A DNA stretch of 64,000 bases from Paracoccus aestuarii (lineage in GTDB: Bacteria > Pseudomonadota > Alphaproteobacteria > Rhodobacterales > Rhodobacteraceae). Shown here piece by piece: positions 53,886 to 63,203 of this stretch (within the stretch, counting starts at the first letter, position 1; the number at the start of each line of letters is the position of its first letter). The notes under the pieces are model-generated. The model was not told the origin of the DNA, made no database searches, and saw nothing but the letters and a program-made list of their open reading frames with translations. The stretch lies in NCBI RefSeq assembly GCF_028553885.1, contig NZ_CP067169.1, positions 3,025,822 through 3,089,821 on the forward strand, written 5' to 3'. A program made the position numbers and the translations under genes.

Positions 53886-54674
53886 ATGAGGCCCTGGACG
53901 ATCCTGGCCGCAGCACTGCTGGCCGGCCCCGCCTTCGCGCAGGACAATCCGCTGCAGCCATCCCCCACATGGGAGGATCTGCGCATCTCGGTTCTGGGGG
54001 TGGATGAGGAGCCGCCGCTGGATGCCGCCGTCCTGGACCTGGACGCCCCGCCCCGCGCCCATGACGCGGCCACGGTGCCGGTGCACCTGACCCAGCCCGC
54101 CGATGCGCCGCCCCTGACCGCCCTGACCCTGGTCGTGGATGAGAACCCCGCCCCCGTGGCCGCCGAATACGCCTTCGGTCCGGCGCTGATGCCCCTGGAT
54201 TTCGAGGTCCGGGTCCGGGTGGACAGCTATTCCGACCTGCGCGCCATCGCCACGACCCAAGACGGGGCGCAGGTCATGGCCGGGCGATTCGTCAAGGCGG
54301 CGGGCGGCTGTTCGGCCCCGGCGGGCAAGGACATGGCCGCCGTGCGCGCCACCATGGGCCAGATGCGCTGGCGCAGCGCGCAGGAGGATGGCCGCCATGT
54401 CGGCACGCTGATGATCCGCCATCCGAATTTCTCGGGGCTGCAGCGCGATCAACTGACGCTGCTGAGCATCCCGGCCCATTTCATCGACCGGCTGGACGTG
54501 CGGCAGGGCGACGAGGTGCTGTTCACCATGTCCGCCGGCATCTCGGTCAGCGAGGACCCGGTCTTCCGGTTCGCCTATCGCCCCGACGGGCAGGACATCC
54601 ATGTCCGGGTCGAGGATACGAACGGCAATGTCTGGACCGAGACCTTCGATCCGGTCGCGTCCAGCGCCAGCTGA
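53886..54674 (+). CDS. Quinoprotein dehydrogenase-associated SoxYZ-like carrier
   Basis: 262 aa periplasmic protein with a signal peptide ending GPAFAQ. The N-terminal half resembles SoxY (PTWEDLRISVLG, ATVPVHLTQ, LTLVVDENPAP), with a single conserved cysteine in AAGGCSAPAGKD, matching the SoxY GGC carrier site although not at the end of the chain; the C-terminal half resembles SoxZ (HVGTLMIRHPNFSGLQRD; FRFAYRPDGQDIHVRVEDTNG). Fused carriers of this type always accompany PQQ dehydrogenase genes. Likely partner of the metallohydrolase at 49418-50479. Function not known. Confidence 0.88.
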   Translation: MRPWTILAAALLAGPAFAQDNPLQPSPTWEDLRISVLGVDEEPPLDAAVLDLDAPPRAHDAATVPVHLTQPADAPPLTALTLVVDENPAPVAAEYAFGPALMPLDFEVRVRVDSYSDLRAIATTQDGAQVMAGRFVKAAGGCSAPAGKDMAAVRATMGQMRWRSAQEDGRHVGTLMIRHPNFSGLQRDQLTLLSIPAHFIDRLDVRQGDEVLFTMSAGISVSEDPVFRFAYRPDGQDIHVRVEDTNGNVWTETFDPVASSAS

Positions 54675-54704
54675 CCCCCCTGCGACTTTGGTCGCAGCGG
54701 GGGG
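54675..54704 (+). terminator. GC-rich hairpin after the SoxYZ-like gene, containing the shared dyad
   Basis: CCCCCC and TGCGAC (54675-54686) pair with GTCGCA and GGGGGG (54691-54704) around TTTG. The following CTTGCTTTAT has only a short T-run, so termination may be partial. The same bases contain CGACTTTGGTCG (54683-54694), the dyad also found before pqqA and the acoR-like gene, so the element may have two uses. Confidence 0.6.
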
Positions 54705-54733
54705 CTTGCTTTATGGGCATACCATCGTAGACT
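54683..54733 (+). promoter_or_regulatory. Promoter of the LuxR-type regulator gene with CGAC-N4-GTCG operator
   Basis: CGACTTTGGTCG at 54683-54694, then TTGCTT (54706-54711), a 16-base spacer and TAGACT (54728-54733). The dyad centre lies about 50 bases upstream of the expected start, nearly one helical turn further than at pqqA. The LuxR ATG is at 54788. Confidence 0.45.
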
Positions 54734-54787
54734 GATGGCAGGGCCGCGCCTTGGAGGAGGCTCCGCCCCCATTCTGGGAGGAATGCC

Positions 54788-55495
54788 ATGACAGCCGCCG
54801 CCATTCAGGCGCGTTCCGCACCGACACCCCGCCCCAATGCCGACCAGGTGCGCGAGATCCTGATCGTCGACGACCACCCGCTGATGTGCGACGCGCTGGC
54901 GCTGACGCTGAAGATCAGCTTCGGCCTGAAGAACGTCCGCACCGCCCGCAGCCTGGCAGGCGCCGTGGACCAGATCCGCGCGCAGGGGGCGCCGGATGCG
55001 GTGATCCTGGACCTGAACCTGCCCGATGCCCGCGGCGCCGAGGGGATCGTGACCCTGCGCCGCCAGCTGCCGGGGGTGCCGATCACGATGATCTCGGCCG
55101 ATCTGGAAGGGGCGATGATCTCGGCCGCGATGGCGGCGGGGGCCCAGGGCTATATCAGCAAGTCCCTGTCGCGCGAGGCGCTGGTCGACAGCCTGCGCCG
55201 CATGTGGGACGGCGAGCTGGTCACTCCGGAGGGCTACAGCGCCGATGCGGGCAATGCCGATGACGAGGCGCGCGCCGAACTGGCCCGGCGCTTTTCGTCC
55301 CTGACGCCCCAGCAGATGAAGATCCTGCGCCTGATCTGCCAAGGCAAGGCGAACAAGGAGATCAGCTACGAGCTGTCCATCGCCGAGGCGACGGTCAAGA
55401 CGCATATCACCGCCATCATGTCCAAGATCAACGCCCGCCGCCGGACCCAGGCCGTGCTGCTGGCCAATTCGATCCGGCTGTTCGAGGCCGGTTGA
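54788..55495 (+). CDS. Response regulator, NarL/FixJ family (REC + LuxR HTH)
   Basis: 235 aa. Receiver domain at residues about 22-140 with acidic pair D28 D29, phosphate acceptor D75 (VILDLNLPD) and K125 (GYISKSLS). The LuxR-type helix-turn-helix is at about 170-230 (LTPQQMKILRLICQGKANKE, ATVKTHITAIMSKI). A proline-rich N-terminal tail of about 20 residues precedes the receiver. The stop overlaps the next gene. Related regulators control alcohol or formaldehyde oxidation (ErdR/AgmR in Pseudomonas, FlhR in Paracoccus). The likely partner kinase is two genes downstream. Confidence 0.92.
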   Translation: MTAAAIQARSAPTPRPNADQVREILIVDDHPLMCDALALTLKISFGLKNVRTARSLAGAVDQIRAQGAPDAVILDLNLPDARGAEGIVTLRRQLPGVPITMISADLEGAMISAAMAAGAQGYISKSLSREALVDSLRRMWDGELVTPEGYSADAGNADDEARAELARRFSSLTPQQMKILRLICQGKANKEISYELSIAEATVKTHITAIMSKINARRRTQAVLLANSIRLFEAG

Positions 55496-56655
55496 TGAAC
55501 ACCGACCCGGCTGCGAAGGAGGGCGCAACCGGGCCGGTCGCTGTGCAGGCCGACCACGGCGGGACGGATGCCGTCCCGACCTTGCTGGACGGCCTGCGCG
55601 GCACCCATCCCGCGCTGGTCCTGCTGTTCGCCCCGTCCGACCGCGCGCTGGCCGATATCGGCCGGGCCCTGTCCGACGCCTTGCCCGGCTGCATCATCGC
55701 CGGCTGCACCTCGGCGGGCGAGATCGGGCCGCGGGGCTATGCCAGCGACAGCGTCGTGGCGATCGGCTTTCCCGCGCGGCATTTCCGGGCACGGTCCATG
55801 GTGCTGCAGGACCTGCATGCGCTGCATGTCGCGGATTGGATGGGGCGGCTGCGCGGCCTGGGCCGCGAGGTCGCCCCCGCGCCTGGGCGCACGGCCTTCG
55901 GCCTCTTGCTGGTGGACGGGCTTTCCGCGCGCGAGGACATGCTGGTCGCGGCGCTGGACGCGGCGCTGCCCGCGGTGCCGGTGCTGGGCGGCTCGGCCGG
56001 CGACGGGCTGGATTTCCGACGCACGACCCTGCTGGCGGATGGCGCGCTGCTGGGCGATGCGGCGGTCCTGCTGCTGCTGGACACGGACCTGGCGATCCAT
56101 CAGGTGACCTTCGCGCATTTCAGCCCCACCGCGACCCGCGCCGTGGTCACCGCCGCCATCCCCGAACGCCGCCACATCCTGGAGCTGAACGCCGAACCCG
56201 CCGCCCAGGAATATGCCCGCCTGACGGGCCTGTCGCGCGACGCGCTGACGCCGGTGGAATTCGCCCGCCACCCGCTGCTGCTGCGGATGGGGGGGCGCCA
56301 TCACGTGCGCGCCATCAGCGCGGTGACCGCCGATGACGGGCTGGCGCTGATGTCCTCGATCGACACGGGCACGGTGCTGACCCTGGGCCGCCCGGACGAC
56401 ATGATCCAGGGCCTGGCCGACGCGCTGGACGCGCTGCCGCAGCCGCCCCTGATGGTGCTGGCCTTCGACTGCATCCTGCGCCGGCTGGCGGTCGAGCGTG
56501 CCGGCCTGTCGGACCGGATGTCGGCCCTGTTCCGGCGCCATGCGGTCGCGGGGTTCAACACCTATGGCGAACAGCACAGCGGCATGCATGTGAACCAGAC
56601 CTTCGTGGGGCTGGCCTTCCTGGACCCCGCGGCGGGGGGGCATCATGCTGCGTGA
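55495..56655 (+). CDS. FIST domain signal protein (NosP-like)
   Basis: 386 aa. FIST_N region at about 40-230 (ALVLLFAPSDRALADIGRAL, GCIIAGCTSAGEIG) and FIST_C in the last 150 residues (YARLTGLSRDALTPVEFARH; HHVRAISAVTADDG; VLAFDCILRRL; AVAGFNTYGEQHSG). No signal peptide or membrane segment. FIST proteins bind small ligands; NosP proteins, which carry FIST domains, bind heme and nitric oxide and control the co-encoded kinase NahK. ATG at 55495 overlaps the luxR stop; a TTG one codon earlier is in frame. It overlaps the kinase gene by 11 bases. Confidence 0.87.
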   Translation: MNTDPAAKEGATGPVAVQADHGGTDAVPTLLDGLRGTHPALVLLFAPSDRALADIGRALSDALPGCIIAGCTSAGEIGPRGYASDSVVAIGFPARHFRARSMVLQDLHALHVADWMGRLRGLGREVAPAPGRTAFGLLLVDGLSAREDMLVAALDAALPAVPVLGGSAGDGLDFRRTTLLADGALLGDAAVLLLLDTDLAIHQVTFAHFSPTATRAVVTAAIPERRHILELNAEPAAQEYARLTGLSRDALTPVEFARHPLLLRMGGRHHVRAISAVTADDGLALMSSIDTGTVLTLGRPDDMIQGLADALDALPQPPLMVLAFDCILRRLAVERAGLSDRMSALFRRHAVAGFNTYGEQHSGMHVNQTFVGLAFLDPAAGGHHAA

Positions 56656-57967
56656 CGACGACCCGCCCGCCCGGCAGGTCGACAAGCTGACCCGCATCAC
56701 CGGCGCGCTGATCGACCGCATCGACCGGCTGGAGGAATCCCGCGGTTCCGCCTGGTCGATGTTCCAGGCCGCCGTCGCCCTGGAACAGGAGGTCGCGGCC
56801 CGCACCCGCGACCTGGAACGCGCGCTGGACGACCTGTCGCAGCGCAACCGCGAACTGGCCGTCGCCCGCGCCTCGGCCGAGGAGGCGAACCGGTCCAAGA
56901 CCCGCTTTCTGCGCGCCGCCAGCCATGACCTGCTGCAGCCCCTCTCGGCGGCGCGGCTGTTCCTGTCCGCCCTGGCCGATACCGACCTGGACCCCAACCA
57001 GCGCGAGCTGGCCGACAGGCTGGGCGGGGCCTTCGAATCGGTCGAACAGCTGATGCATGCGGTGCTGGACATCTCGCGGCTGGACAGCCAGCGGATCGAG
57101 TTCAACCGCCAGCCCGTCCCCCTGGGCGAGCTGTTTCGCAGGCTGGCCGCGGAATTCGCGCCCTCGGCCCATGCCAAGGGGCTGCGGCTGACCTTCGTGC
57201 CGACCACGGCGGTGGTGGACAGCGACCCGGTCTTTCTGCGCCGCATCGCCCAGAACCTGGTGTCGAACGCGATCAAGTACACCCATCGCGGCGGCGTGGC
57301 GGTGGGCGCGCGGCGGCGCGACGGGCTGTGCTGGCTGTGGGTCGTGGATACGGGGCTGGGCATCCCGGCGGTGGACCGCAACCGCATCTTCGACGAATTC
57401 CAGCGCTTGACCCATGACACGGCGACCCCGGGCATGGGGCTGGGCCTGTCGATCGTGCGCCGCGCCTGCGCCAAGCTGGGCCACCCCATCGCCCTGTCAT
57501 CCGAGGCGATGCGCGGCACCGTCTTCCGCGTGGGCCTGCCCCAGGTCTGCGCCCTGCCCGAGGGCCGCGCCCGGCCCCCGGCCGCGGCCCTGCCGGCCCT
57601 GCGCGGCCGCGTCGCCCTGGTCGTCGAGAACGACCTGGAGATGCGCCGCGGCTACGAGATCATGCTGCAGAACCGGCTTGGCATGGTGCCGCGCCTGGCG
57701 GGCGGCACGGCCGAGGCCTTGGCCACCATGGGCGAGGAGCCGCCCGACGTGATCCTGGCCGATTACCAGCTGGAGAACGGCGATACCGGCTTTGCCGCGA
57801 TCGAGGCGCTGCGGGCCCGCTCGCCGCGCCCGATCCCCGCGCTGATGATCACCGCCCATCGCGACGCCGCCATCGCGCGCCATTGCGCCGCGGCCGACGT
57901 GCATCTGCTGGAAAAGCCGGTCCGCCCGCCCGAGCTGGCCGAGATCCTGACCCGCCTGCTGGCCTAA
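56645..57967 (+). CDS. Hybrid sensor histidine kinase/response regulator (NahK/ErcS'-like)
   Basis: 440 aa, soluble. A coiled-coil at about residues 45-85 leads into the HisKA site with H94 (RAASHDLLQPLSAARLF), then the ATPase domain with N-box NLVSNAIKYTHRG, VVDTGLGIP and GMGLGLSIV. The C-terminal receiver has D373 (VILADYQLENGDTG) and K at LLEKPV. No transmembrane or PAS domain, so input should come from a partner, most simply the FIST protein encoded immediately before. This domain order is that of NahK/ErcS'. It should phosphorylate the LuxR-type regulator, directly or by relay. Confidence 0.91.
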   Translation: MLRDDDPPARQVDKLTRITGALIDRIDRLEESRGSAWSMFQAAVALEQEVAARTRDLERALDDLSQRNRELAVARASAEEANRSKTRFLRAASHDLLQPLSAARLFLSALADTDLDPNQRELADRLGGAFESVEQLMHAVLDISRLDSQRIEFNRQPVPLGELFRRLAAEFAPSAHAKGLRLTFVPTTAVVDSDPVFLRRIAQNLVSNAIKYTHRGGVAVGARRRDGLCWLWVVDTGLGIPAVDRNRIFDEFQRLTHDTATPGMGLGLSIVRRACAKLGHPIALSSEAMRGTVFRVGLPQVCALPEGRARPPAAALPALRGRVALVVENDLEMRRGYEIMLQNRLGMVPRLAGGTAEALATMGEEPPDVILADYQLENGDTGFAAIEALRARSPRPIPALMITAHRDAAIARHCAAADVHLLEKPVRPPELAEILTRLLA

Positions 57968-58053
57968 GACCTAGGGTGGACAGGCCCCCCGCCGGGGCTT
58001 GCGCGCGGGGTCCCGGCTGTCAACATGACCCCGGACGTTTGGGAGGACCGACC

Positions 58054-58665
58054 ATGACCCGCATCGCAGCCATCGCCCTGATCCTGGGGCTTGCCGCCTT
58101 GGCGCCCCGCGCGCCCCTGGCCGCCGAGGCGGGGGATGCCGTCTTTGCCGAACGCGGCCCCTGGTCGCTGGACGGCACGCTGGAATGGCGCATGACCATC
58201 GAGGGCCCCCAGGCCGAGGGCTTTCGCCCCGTGGCCGACGGCCGCGTGCTGCTGGACCAGGTGATCGACCCGTCCGACCAGCAGCCGGTCCTGCAGGTGA
58301 CCCAGAAGCTGCCCGAACGCGACCGGCGGATCGGGCCCTTCCCGATCTCCTCCGGGGATCCGGTGCTGACCTTCTTTCTGGAACAGACCGCGCGCGACAT
58401 GGCCGCCCTGTCCGGCGGCAGCCCGCATTACATCCGCAACCGCATGAAGGACGCCCTGTTCCGCGGGGGGGAGCTGGACCGGACCGATGACGCGGTGACG
58501 GCCCGCTTCCGCCCCTTTGCCGATGATCCGAATGCGGGGCGGATGAACGGCTTCGACACGCTGACCCTGACCTTCGTGATGGCCGATCCCGCCGATCCGA
58601 TCCGCGAATTCACCGCCCGGACCGAAGGCGGGCCGGGCTATCTCAGCCGGCTGGTGATGGAATGA
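58054..58665 (+). CDS. Conserved secreted protein, function not recognised
   Basis: 203 aa, with a Sec signal peptide of about 24 residues (IAAIALILGLAALAPRAPLAAEA). The mature protein has no cysteines and no family motif I can name; GPWSLDGTLEWRMTIEGP, DQVIDPSDQQPVLQVTQKLP and GDPVLTFFLEQTARDMAALS suggest a beta-rich lipocalin-like or hydrolase-like fold without proof. ATG at 58054 follows GGGAGG by 8 bases. It starts 86 bases after the kinase stop and overlaps the next small gene (ATGA), so both are probably in the regulator transcript. Confidence 0.8.
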   Translation: MTRIAAIALILGLAALAPRAPLAAEAGDAVFAERGPWSLDGTLEWRMTIEGPQAEGFRPVADGRVLLDQVIDPSDQQPVLQVTQKLPERDRRIGPFPISSGDPVLTFFLEQTARDMAALSGGSPHYIRNRMKDALFRGGELDRTDDAVTARFRPFADDPNAGRMNGFDTLTLTFVMADPADPIREFTARTEGGPGYLSRLVME

Positions 58666-59000
58666 TCGGGCGGGCGGTGCTGGCCGCAGCGCTGCTGGCC
58701 GCGCCTTTGGCGCAGGCGCAGGCGGTCAACGACTATCCGACCAATGCGCGGGCGGAATATGTCTTTGCCTGCATGGCCACGAACGGGCAGACGCGCGACA
58801 TGCTGGACCGCTGTTCCTGCGCCATCGACCGGATCGCGGATGTGCTGTCCTGGCGCGACTATGTCAGCGCCGAGACGGTGCTGCGGATGCGCCAGACCAC
58901 CGGCGAACGCTCCGGCATGTTCCGCGGCATGCCCCAGATGACCGAGACCGTCGCCAACCTGCGCCGCGCCGAGGCCGAGGCCGAGATCCTGTGCTTCTGA
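58662..59000 (+). CDS. Small secreted cysteine-containing protein, function not recognised
   Basis: 112 aa with a signal peptide ending LAQAQA. The mature chain is about 91 residues, helical, with four cysteines: C37, C51, C53 (CSC) and C111 next to the C-terminus. There is no CxxCH heme motif. Two disulfides or a metal site are possible. RCSCAIDRIADVLSWRDYVS is the core. Start overlaps the previous stop. The position behind a PQQ/quinoprotein regulatory operon suggests a periplasmic role there; this is a guess from context. Confidence 0.82.
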   Translation: MIGRAVLAAALLAAPLAQAQAVNDYPTNARAEYVFACMATNGQTRDMLDRCSCAIDRIADVLSWRDYVSAETVLRMRQTTGERSGMFRGMPQMTETVANLRRAEAEAEILCF

Positions 59001-59001
59001 C

Positions 59002-60534
59002 CTAGATCGCCAGACCGATGCCCAGGCCCAGGGCCAGGGTCGATGCCCCCATCAGCCACAGCTGCCAGTCCGGGCGCTTGGCGGGGCGGCGGTCGGGCAC
59101 CTCGTCGGGATGGGCGCGTTCCCACAGCGCGCGTTCCACGATGCGCGGCAGCAGCGGGCCATAGCGGCTGACGGTCTGGACCACCTGGGTCAGGTCGCTG
59201 ACCGCGGCCTTGGGCCCGACGCTGGCCTTGATGTAATCCGACACAACGGGCTTGGCCGCGTTCCAGATGTTCAGGTTCGGGTCGATGGACCGGGCCACGC
59301 CCTCGACCACGACCATGGTGCGCTGCAGCAGGATCAGCTCGGTTCGGGTGGGCATGCCGAACCGCTCGGTCACCTCGAACAGGTAGGACAGCAGGTTGCC
59401 CATGCTGATCCGGGTCGCGTCGGCACCGAAGATCGGCTCGCCCACCGCACGCAGCGCGCGGGCGAACGCGGCCTCGTCGCGGTCGCGGGGGACGTAGCCG
59501 GCCTCGAAATGCACCCGCGCCACCATGCGGTAGTCGCGCTGGATGAAACCATAGAGGATCTGGGCATAGACCCGGCGGGTATAATCGTCGATCTCGCCCA
59601 TGATGCCAAAATCATAGGCGATGATGTCGCCGTTCGGCGCGACCTTCAGGTTGCCGTGATGCATGTCGGCATGGAAGAACCCGTCGCGCAGCGCATGGGA
59701 CAGGAACAGCTGGATCACGCGCCGCGCCAGGGCCTGTGTGTCATGGCCCGCCGCGATCAGCGCGTCGCGGTCGCCCATGGGCAGGCCCTCGGCCCAATCG
59801 GCGGTCATCACGCGGCGCGCGGATAGGCCCCAATGCGGCATGGGCACCTGGAACCCCGCATCCCCGGCGGTGTTTTCCGCGAATTCGGATGCGGCGGCGG
59901 CCTCCAGCCGCAGGTCCTGTTCGCCGGTGACGGTCTGTTCGAAATGGCGCACCACGTCGCGCGGGCGCAGGCGGCGCGCGCCCGGCGACAGCAGCTCGAT
60001 GAAGCGGGCGCCGAAATGGAAGGCGTCGATGTCGCGCTGAAAGGCCGGGCCGATGCCGGGGCGGACGACCTTGACGGCGACCTCGCGGCCGGTCTCGCGC
60101 ACGCGGGCGCGATGGACCTGGGCGATGGACGCCGCGGCCACGGGCTCGGAAAACTCGCTGAACAGTTCGTCCACCGGGGCGCGCAGCTCGGCCTCGATGG
60201 CGGCCTTGGCGATGTCGGTGGGAAAGGGCGGCAGGCGGTCCTGCAGCATGCGCAGCTGGCCCGCCATCTCCGGCCCGACCACATCGGCGCGCGTCGACAG
60301 GATCTGGCCGAACTTGATATAGGCGGGCCCCAATGCGGTGATGGCGCGGGTGATCGGCGGCAGGGTCGGATCGCCCTTGTAGCCCAGCCAGCGGAAGGGC
60401 CAGCCCATCACCCGCGCCGCCACCCGCAGGCGCATCGGCGCATCGACCGCGTTCAGCACGGCCTCCATCGCGCCGGTGCGTTCGAAGGTCGCGCCGGTGC
60501 GGATCAGGCGCCAGATGTTGTGGGGTCCGCGCAT
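59002..60534 (-). CDS. ubiB: Ubiquinone biosynthesis protein UbiB (ABC1/ADCK kinase-like)
   Basis: 510 aa atypical protein kinase-like ATPase needed for ubiquinone synthesis. [14 protein letters not shown] is the KxGQ motif of this family, followed by [11 protein letters not shown] (the alanine-rich loop) and [12 protein letters not shown] and [11 protein letters not shown] (catalytic Asp regions). Two C-terminal hydrophobic segments anchor it in the membrane ([20 protein letters not shown]). The stop is one base from that of the convergent small secreted gene. Follows ubiE after 4 bases; same transcript. Confidence 0.95.
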   Translation of the reverse strand: MRGPHNIWRLIRTGATFERTGAMEAVLNAVDAPMRLRVAARVMGWPFRWLGYKGDPTLPPITRAITALGPAYIKFGQILSTRADVVGPEMAGQLRMLQDRLPPFPTDIAKAAIEAELRAPVDELFSEFSEPVAAASIAQVHRARVRETGREVAVKVVRPGIGPAFQRDIDAFHFGARFIELLSPGARRLRPRDVVRHFEQTVTGEQDLRLEAAAASEFAENTAGDAGFQVPMPHWGLSARRVMTADWAEGLPMGDRDALIAAGHDTQALARRVIQLFLSHALRDGFFHADMHHGNLKVAPNGDIIAYDFGIMGEIDDYTRRVYAQILYGFIQRDYRMVARVHFEAGYVPRDRDEAAFARALRAVGEPIFGADATRISMGNLLSYLFEVTERFGMPTRTELILLQRTMVVVEGVARSIDPNLNIWNAAKPVVSDYIKASVGPKAAVSDLTQVVQTVSRYGPLLPRIVERALWERAHPDEVPDRRPAKRPDWQLWLMGASTLALGLGIGLAI

Positions 60535-60538
60535 GGGC

Positions 60539-61285
60539 TTAGAGCTTCCAGCCGGAATGCAGCGCGGCGATGCCCATGGACAGGTTGCGCCATTGCACCC
60601 GGTCGAAGCCCGCGTCGCGGATCATCTGGGCGAAGGCGTCCTGGTCGGGAAACTTGCGGATCGATTCGACCAGATACTGATAGCTGTCGCGATCGCCCGT
60701 CACCGCCTGTCCTATGGCCGGGATCACATTGAAGCTGTAGCGGTCATAGGCCCATTGCATCGCGGGCACGGGGATCTGGCTGAATTCCAGCACCATCAGG
60801 CGGCCGCCGGGCTTCAGCACGCGCCATGCCTCGGCCAGCGCATCGGGGATGCGCGTCACGTTGCGGATGCCGAAGCTGATCGTGTAGCGGTCAAAGCTGT
60901 TGTCGGAAAAGGGCAGCGCCATCGCATCGCCCGTGACCCAGGCCAGGCGTTCGGCGCGGTCCACGGCCTCGGCGCGCTTGCGCCCCTCGACCAGCATGGA
61001 TTCGGTCATGTCGCAGACGGTGACGCGCGCATCCGGCGCCCGGTCCAGGAACCGGAAGGCCACATCGCCCGTACCCCCCGCCACATCCAGCAGGTGCTGG
61101 CCCGCGCGTGGCGCCAGCCAGTCCATCATCGCCGTCTTCCAGATGCGGTGGATGCCGACGCTCATCAGATCGTTCATCACGTCGTATTTCGACGCGACCG
61201 AGGAAAAGACCTCGTGGACCATTCCGGCCTTGCGATCCTCGTCCACGGTCTGAAAGCCGAAATGGGTCGTCCTGCTGTCCGTCAT
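60539..61285 (-). CDS. ubiE: Ubiquinone/menaquinone methyltransferase UbiE
   Basis: SAM-dependent C-methyltransferase of ubiquinone synthesis, 248 aa. [20 protein letters not shown] is the family start; [18 protein letters not shown] binds SAM, and [20 protein letters not shown] and [10 protein letters not shown] are diagnostic. Start at 61285 fits homologues; another ATG eight codons upstream (61309) is possible. Divergent from mutM; ubiE and ubiB form an operon. Confidence 0.96.
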   Translation of the reverse strand: MTDSRTTHFGFQTVDEDRKAGMVHEVFSSVASKYDVMNDLMSVGIHRIWKTAMMDWLAPRAGQHLLDVAGGTGDVAFRFLDRAPDARVTVCDMTESMLVEGRKRAEAVDRAERLAWVTGDAMALPFSDNSFDRYTISFGIRNVTRIPDALAEAWRVLKPGGRLMVLEFSQIPVPAMQWAYDRYSFNVIPAIGQAVTGDRDSYQYLVESIRKFPDQDAFAQMIRDAGFDRVQWRNLSMGIAALHSGWKL

Positions 61286-61360
61286 GCGCTTGCCGTTTGC
61301 CTGTTCCATTGCCAGATAGGTCCGGCATGCCGCGCGCACAATGCGACGAAAGGAACAGGA

Positions 61361-62206
61361 TTGCCAGAACTGCCCGAAGTCGAGACCGTCCGCCGCGGCC
61401 TGCTGCCCCATCTGGAGGGCGCGCGCATCGCCCGGGCCGAGGCGCGCCGCCCCGACCTGCGCTGGCCGCTGCCCGTCGATCTGGTGCAGGTGCTGACGGG
61501 CGCGCGGGTGACGGCGCTGCGGCGGCGGTCGAAATACCTGCTGGCCGATCTGGACCGCGGCGGCACGGTGCTGTGGCATCTGGGCATGTCGGGGCGGATG
61601 CTGGTCGAGGGCGCGGGCCTGGCCGGGTTCCACCGCGATCCCGGCATTCATGCGCGCCACGATCATGTCGTGCTGACGACCGATGCGGGCACGACCATCA
61701 CCTTCAACGATGCGCGCCGCTTCGGCATGGTGGACCTGATCCGCGAGGGCGCGGCCCATCCGCTGCTGGACCATCTGGGGCCGGAGCCCTTCGATCCGGG
61801 CTTTGACGCGGATTACCTGCGCGCGGCCTTCGCCGGGCGGCGCGTGCCGGTGAAACAGGCGCTGCTGGATCAGCGCATCGTGGCGGGTCTGGGCAACATC
61901 TATGTCAGCGAATCGCTGTGGCGCGCGGGCATCGATCCGCGCCGGGCGGCGGGGCGCATTGGCCTTGCGCGCATCGCGGCGCTGGTCGGACATATCCGCG
62001 ACGTGCTGACCGACGCGATCGCGGCGGGCGGATCGTCCCTGCGCGACCACCGTCAGGCCAGCGGAGAGCTGGGCTATTTCCAGCACAGCTTCCGCGCCTA
62101 TGACCGCGCGGGCCAGCCCTGCCTGCGGGACGGATGCGGCGGCACCATCGCGCGGATCGTGCAATTGGGACGGTCGACCTTCTGGTGCCCCGCCTGCCAG
62201 CGGTGA
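61361..62206 (+). CDS. mutM: Formamidopyrimidine-DNA glycosylase
   Basis: Removes oxidised purines such as 8-oxoguanine and cuts the abasic site. 281 aa. Begins with TTG followed by [12 protein letters not shown]; after removal of the initiator the N-terminal Pro becomes the catalytic base, so this start is certain despite the rare codon. AGGAACAGGA is upstream. [20 protein letters not shown] is the helix-two-turn-helix, and the C-terminal zinc finger is [13 protein letters not shown]...FWCPACQ. Divergent from ubiE with 75 bases between the starts. Confidence 0.96.
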   Translation: MPELPEVETVRRGLLPHLEGARIARAEARRPDLRWPLPVDLVQVLTGARVTALRRRSKYLLADLDRGGTVLWHLGMSGRMLVEGAGLAGFHRDPGIHARHDHVVLTTDAGTTITFNDARRFGMVDLIREGAAHPLLDHLGPEPFDPGFDADYLRAAFAGRRVPVKQALLDQRIVAGLGNIYVSESLWRAGIDPRRAAGRIGLARIAALVGHIRDVLTDAIAAGGSSLRDHRQASGELGYFQHSFRAYDRAGQPCLRDGCGGTIARIVQLGRSTFWCPACQR

Positions 62207-62275
62207 AGCGTTGGACGCCCGCGCGGCCCTCTGCTAGGACGGGGGCCACGCAATCTGCCAACGAGGTCCAAGCCT

Positions 62276-63052
62276 ATGGCTTACGAAACCATCATCGTGG
62301 AGATCGAGGACGAGGTCGCCCTGATCCGGCTGAACCGCCCCGAGGCGCTGAACGCGCTGAACGCCACGCTTCTGGACGAGCTGTCGGCCGCGCTGACGGA
62401 AGCCGACCGCAACGACAAGGTCCGCGCCATCGTTCTGACCGGCAGCGAAAAGGCCTTCGCCGCCGGCGCCGACATCAAGGAAATGTCGACGAAATCCTAT
62501 GTCGACGTCTATGACGAGGACCTGTTCGGAGCCCAGATCGAGGCGATCACCCGCATCCGCAAGCCGATCATCGCCGCCGTCAGCGGATACGCCTTGGGCG
62601 GCGGCTGCGAACTGGCCATGGTCTGCGATTTCATCATCTGCGCCGAAAACGCGAAATTCGGCCAGCCCGAGATCAACCTGGGCGTCGTCGCCGGCATCGG
62701 CGGCACGCAGCGCCTGACCCGATTCGTCGGCAAGTCCAAGGCGATGGACATGAACCTGACCGGCCGCTTCATGGATGCGGCCGAAGCCGAACGCTCGGGC
62801 CTGGTCAGCCGCGTGGTCCCCACGCCCAAGCTGGTCCCCGAGGCGATGGCCGCCGCCCGCAAGATCGCCGAGAAATCCCAGATCGCCACCAAGACCGTCA
62901 AGGAGGCCGTGAACCGCGCCTATGAGACGACGCTGCGCGAAGGCCTGCTGTTCGAACGCCGCGCCTTCCACGCGCTCTTCGCGACCGAGGACCAGAAGGA
63001 GGGCATGGCCGCCTTTCTGGAAAAGCGCGAAGCGCAGTTCCGCGACAGATAA
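62276..63052 (+). CDS. Enoyl-CoA hydratase
   Basis: Crotonase-fold hydratase for short enoyl-CoA in fatty acid or phenylacetate/amino acid degradation, 258 aa. [23 protein letters not shown] (oxyanion hole), [16 protein letters not shown] (first catalytic Glu) and [19 protein letters not shown] (second Glu) are all intact. Gene order mutM - enoyl-CoA hydratase - rpsT is normal beside dnaA in Rhodobacteraceae. ATG follows AGGTCC weakly; 69 bases after the mutM stop. Confidence 0.94.
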   Translation: MAYETIIVEIEDEVALIRLNRPEALNALNATLLDELSAALTEADRNDKVRAIVLTGSEKAFAAGADIKEMSTKSYVDVYDEDLFGAQIEAITRIRKPIIAAVSGYALGGGCELAMVCDFIICAENAKFGQPEINLGVVAGIGGTQRLTRFVGKSKAMDMNLTGRFMDAAEAERSGLVSRVVPTPKLVPEAMAAARKIAEKSQIATKTVKEAVNRAYETTLREGLLFERRAFHALFATEDQKEGMAAFLEKREAQFRDR

Positions 63053-63203
63053 GGGTTTCCTTTTCCCCCGCCTTGGCCTATAGGCCCGGGCTTACATGCG
63101 TGTGGGCCCGCTTTGGCAAGAATCATGTCCGTCCCGGATCGGGACGGCGTCATGGGGCTTTTGCACGTTCTCGAAATGCAACTGACCCGATAGGATCCCA
63201 CCC

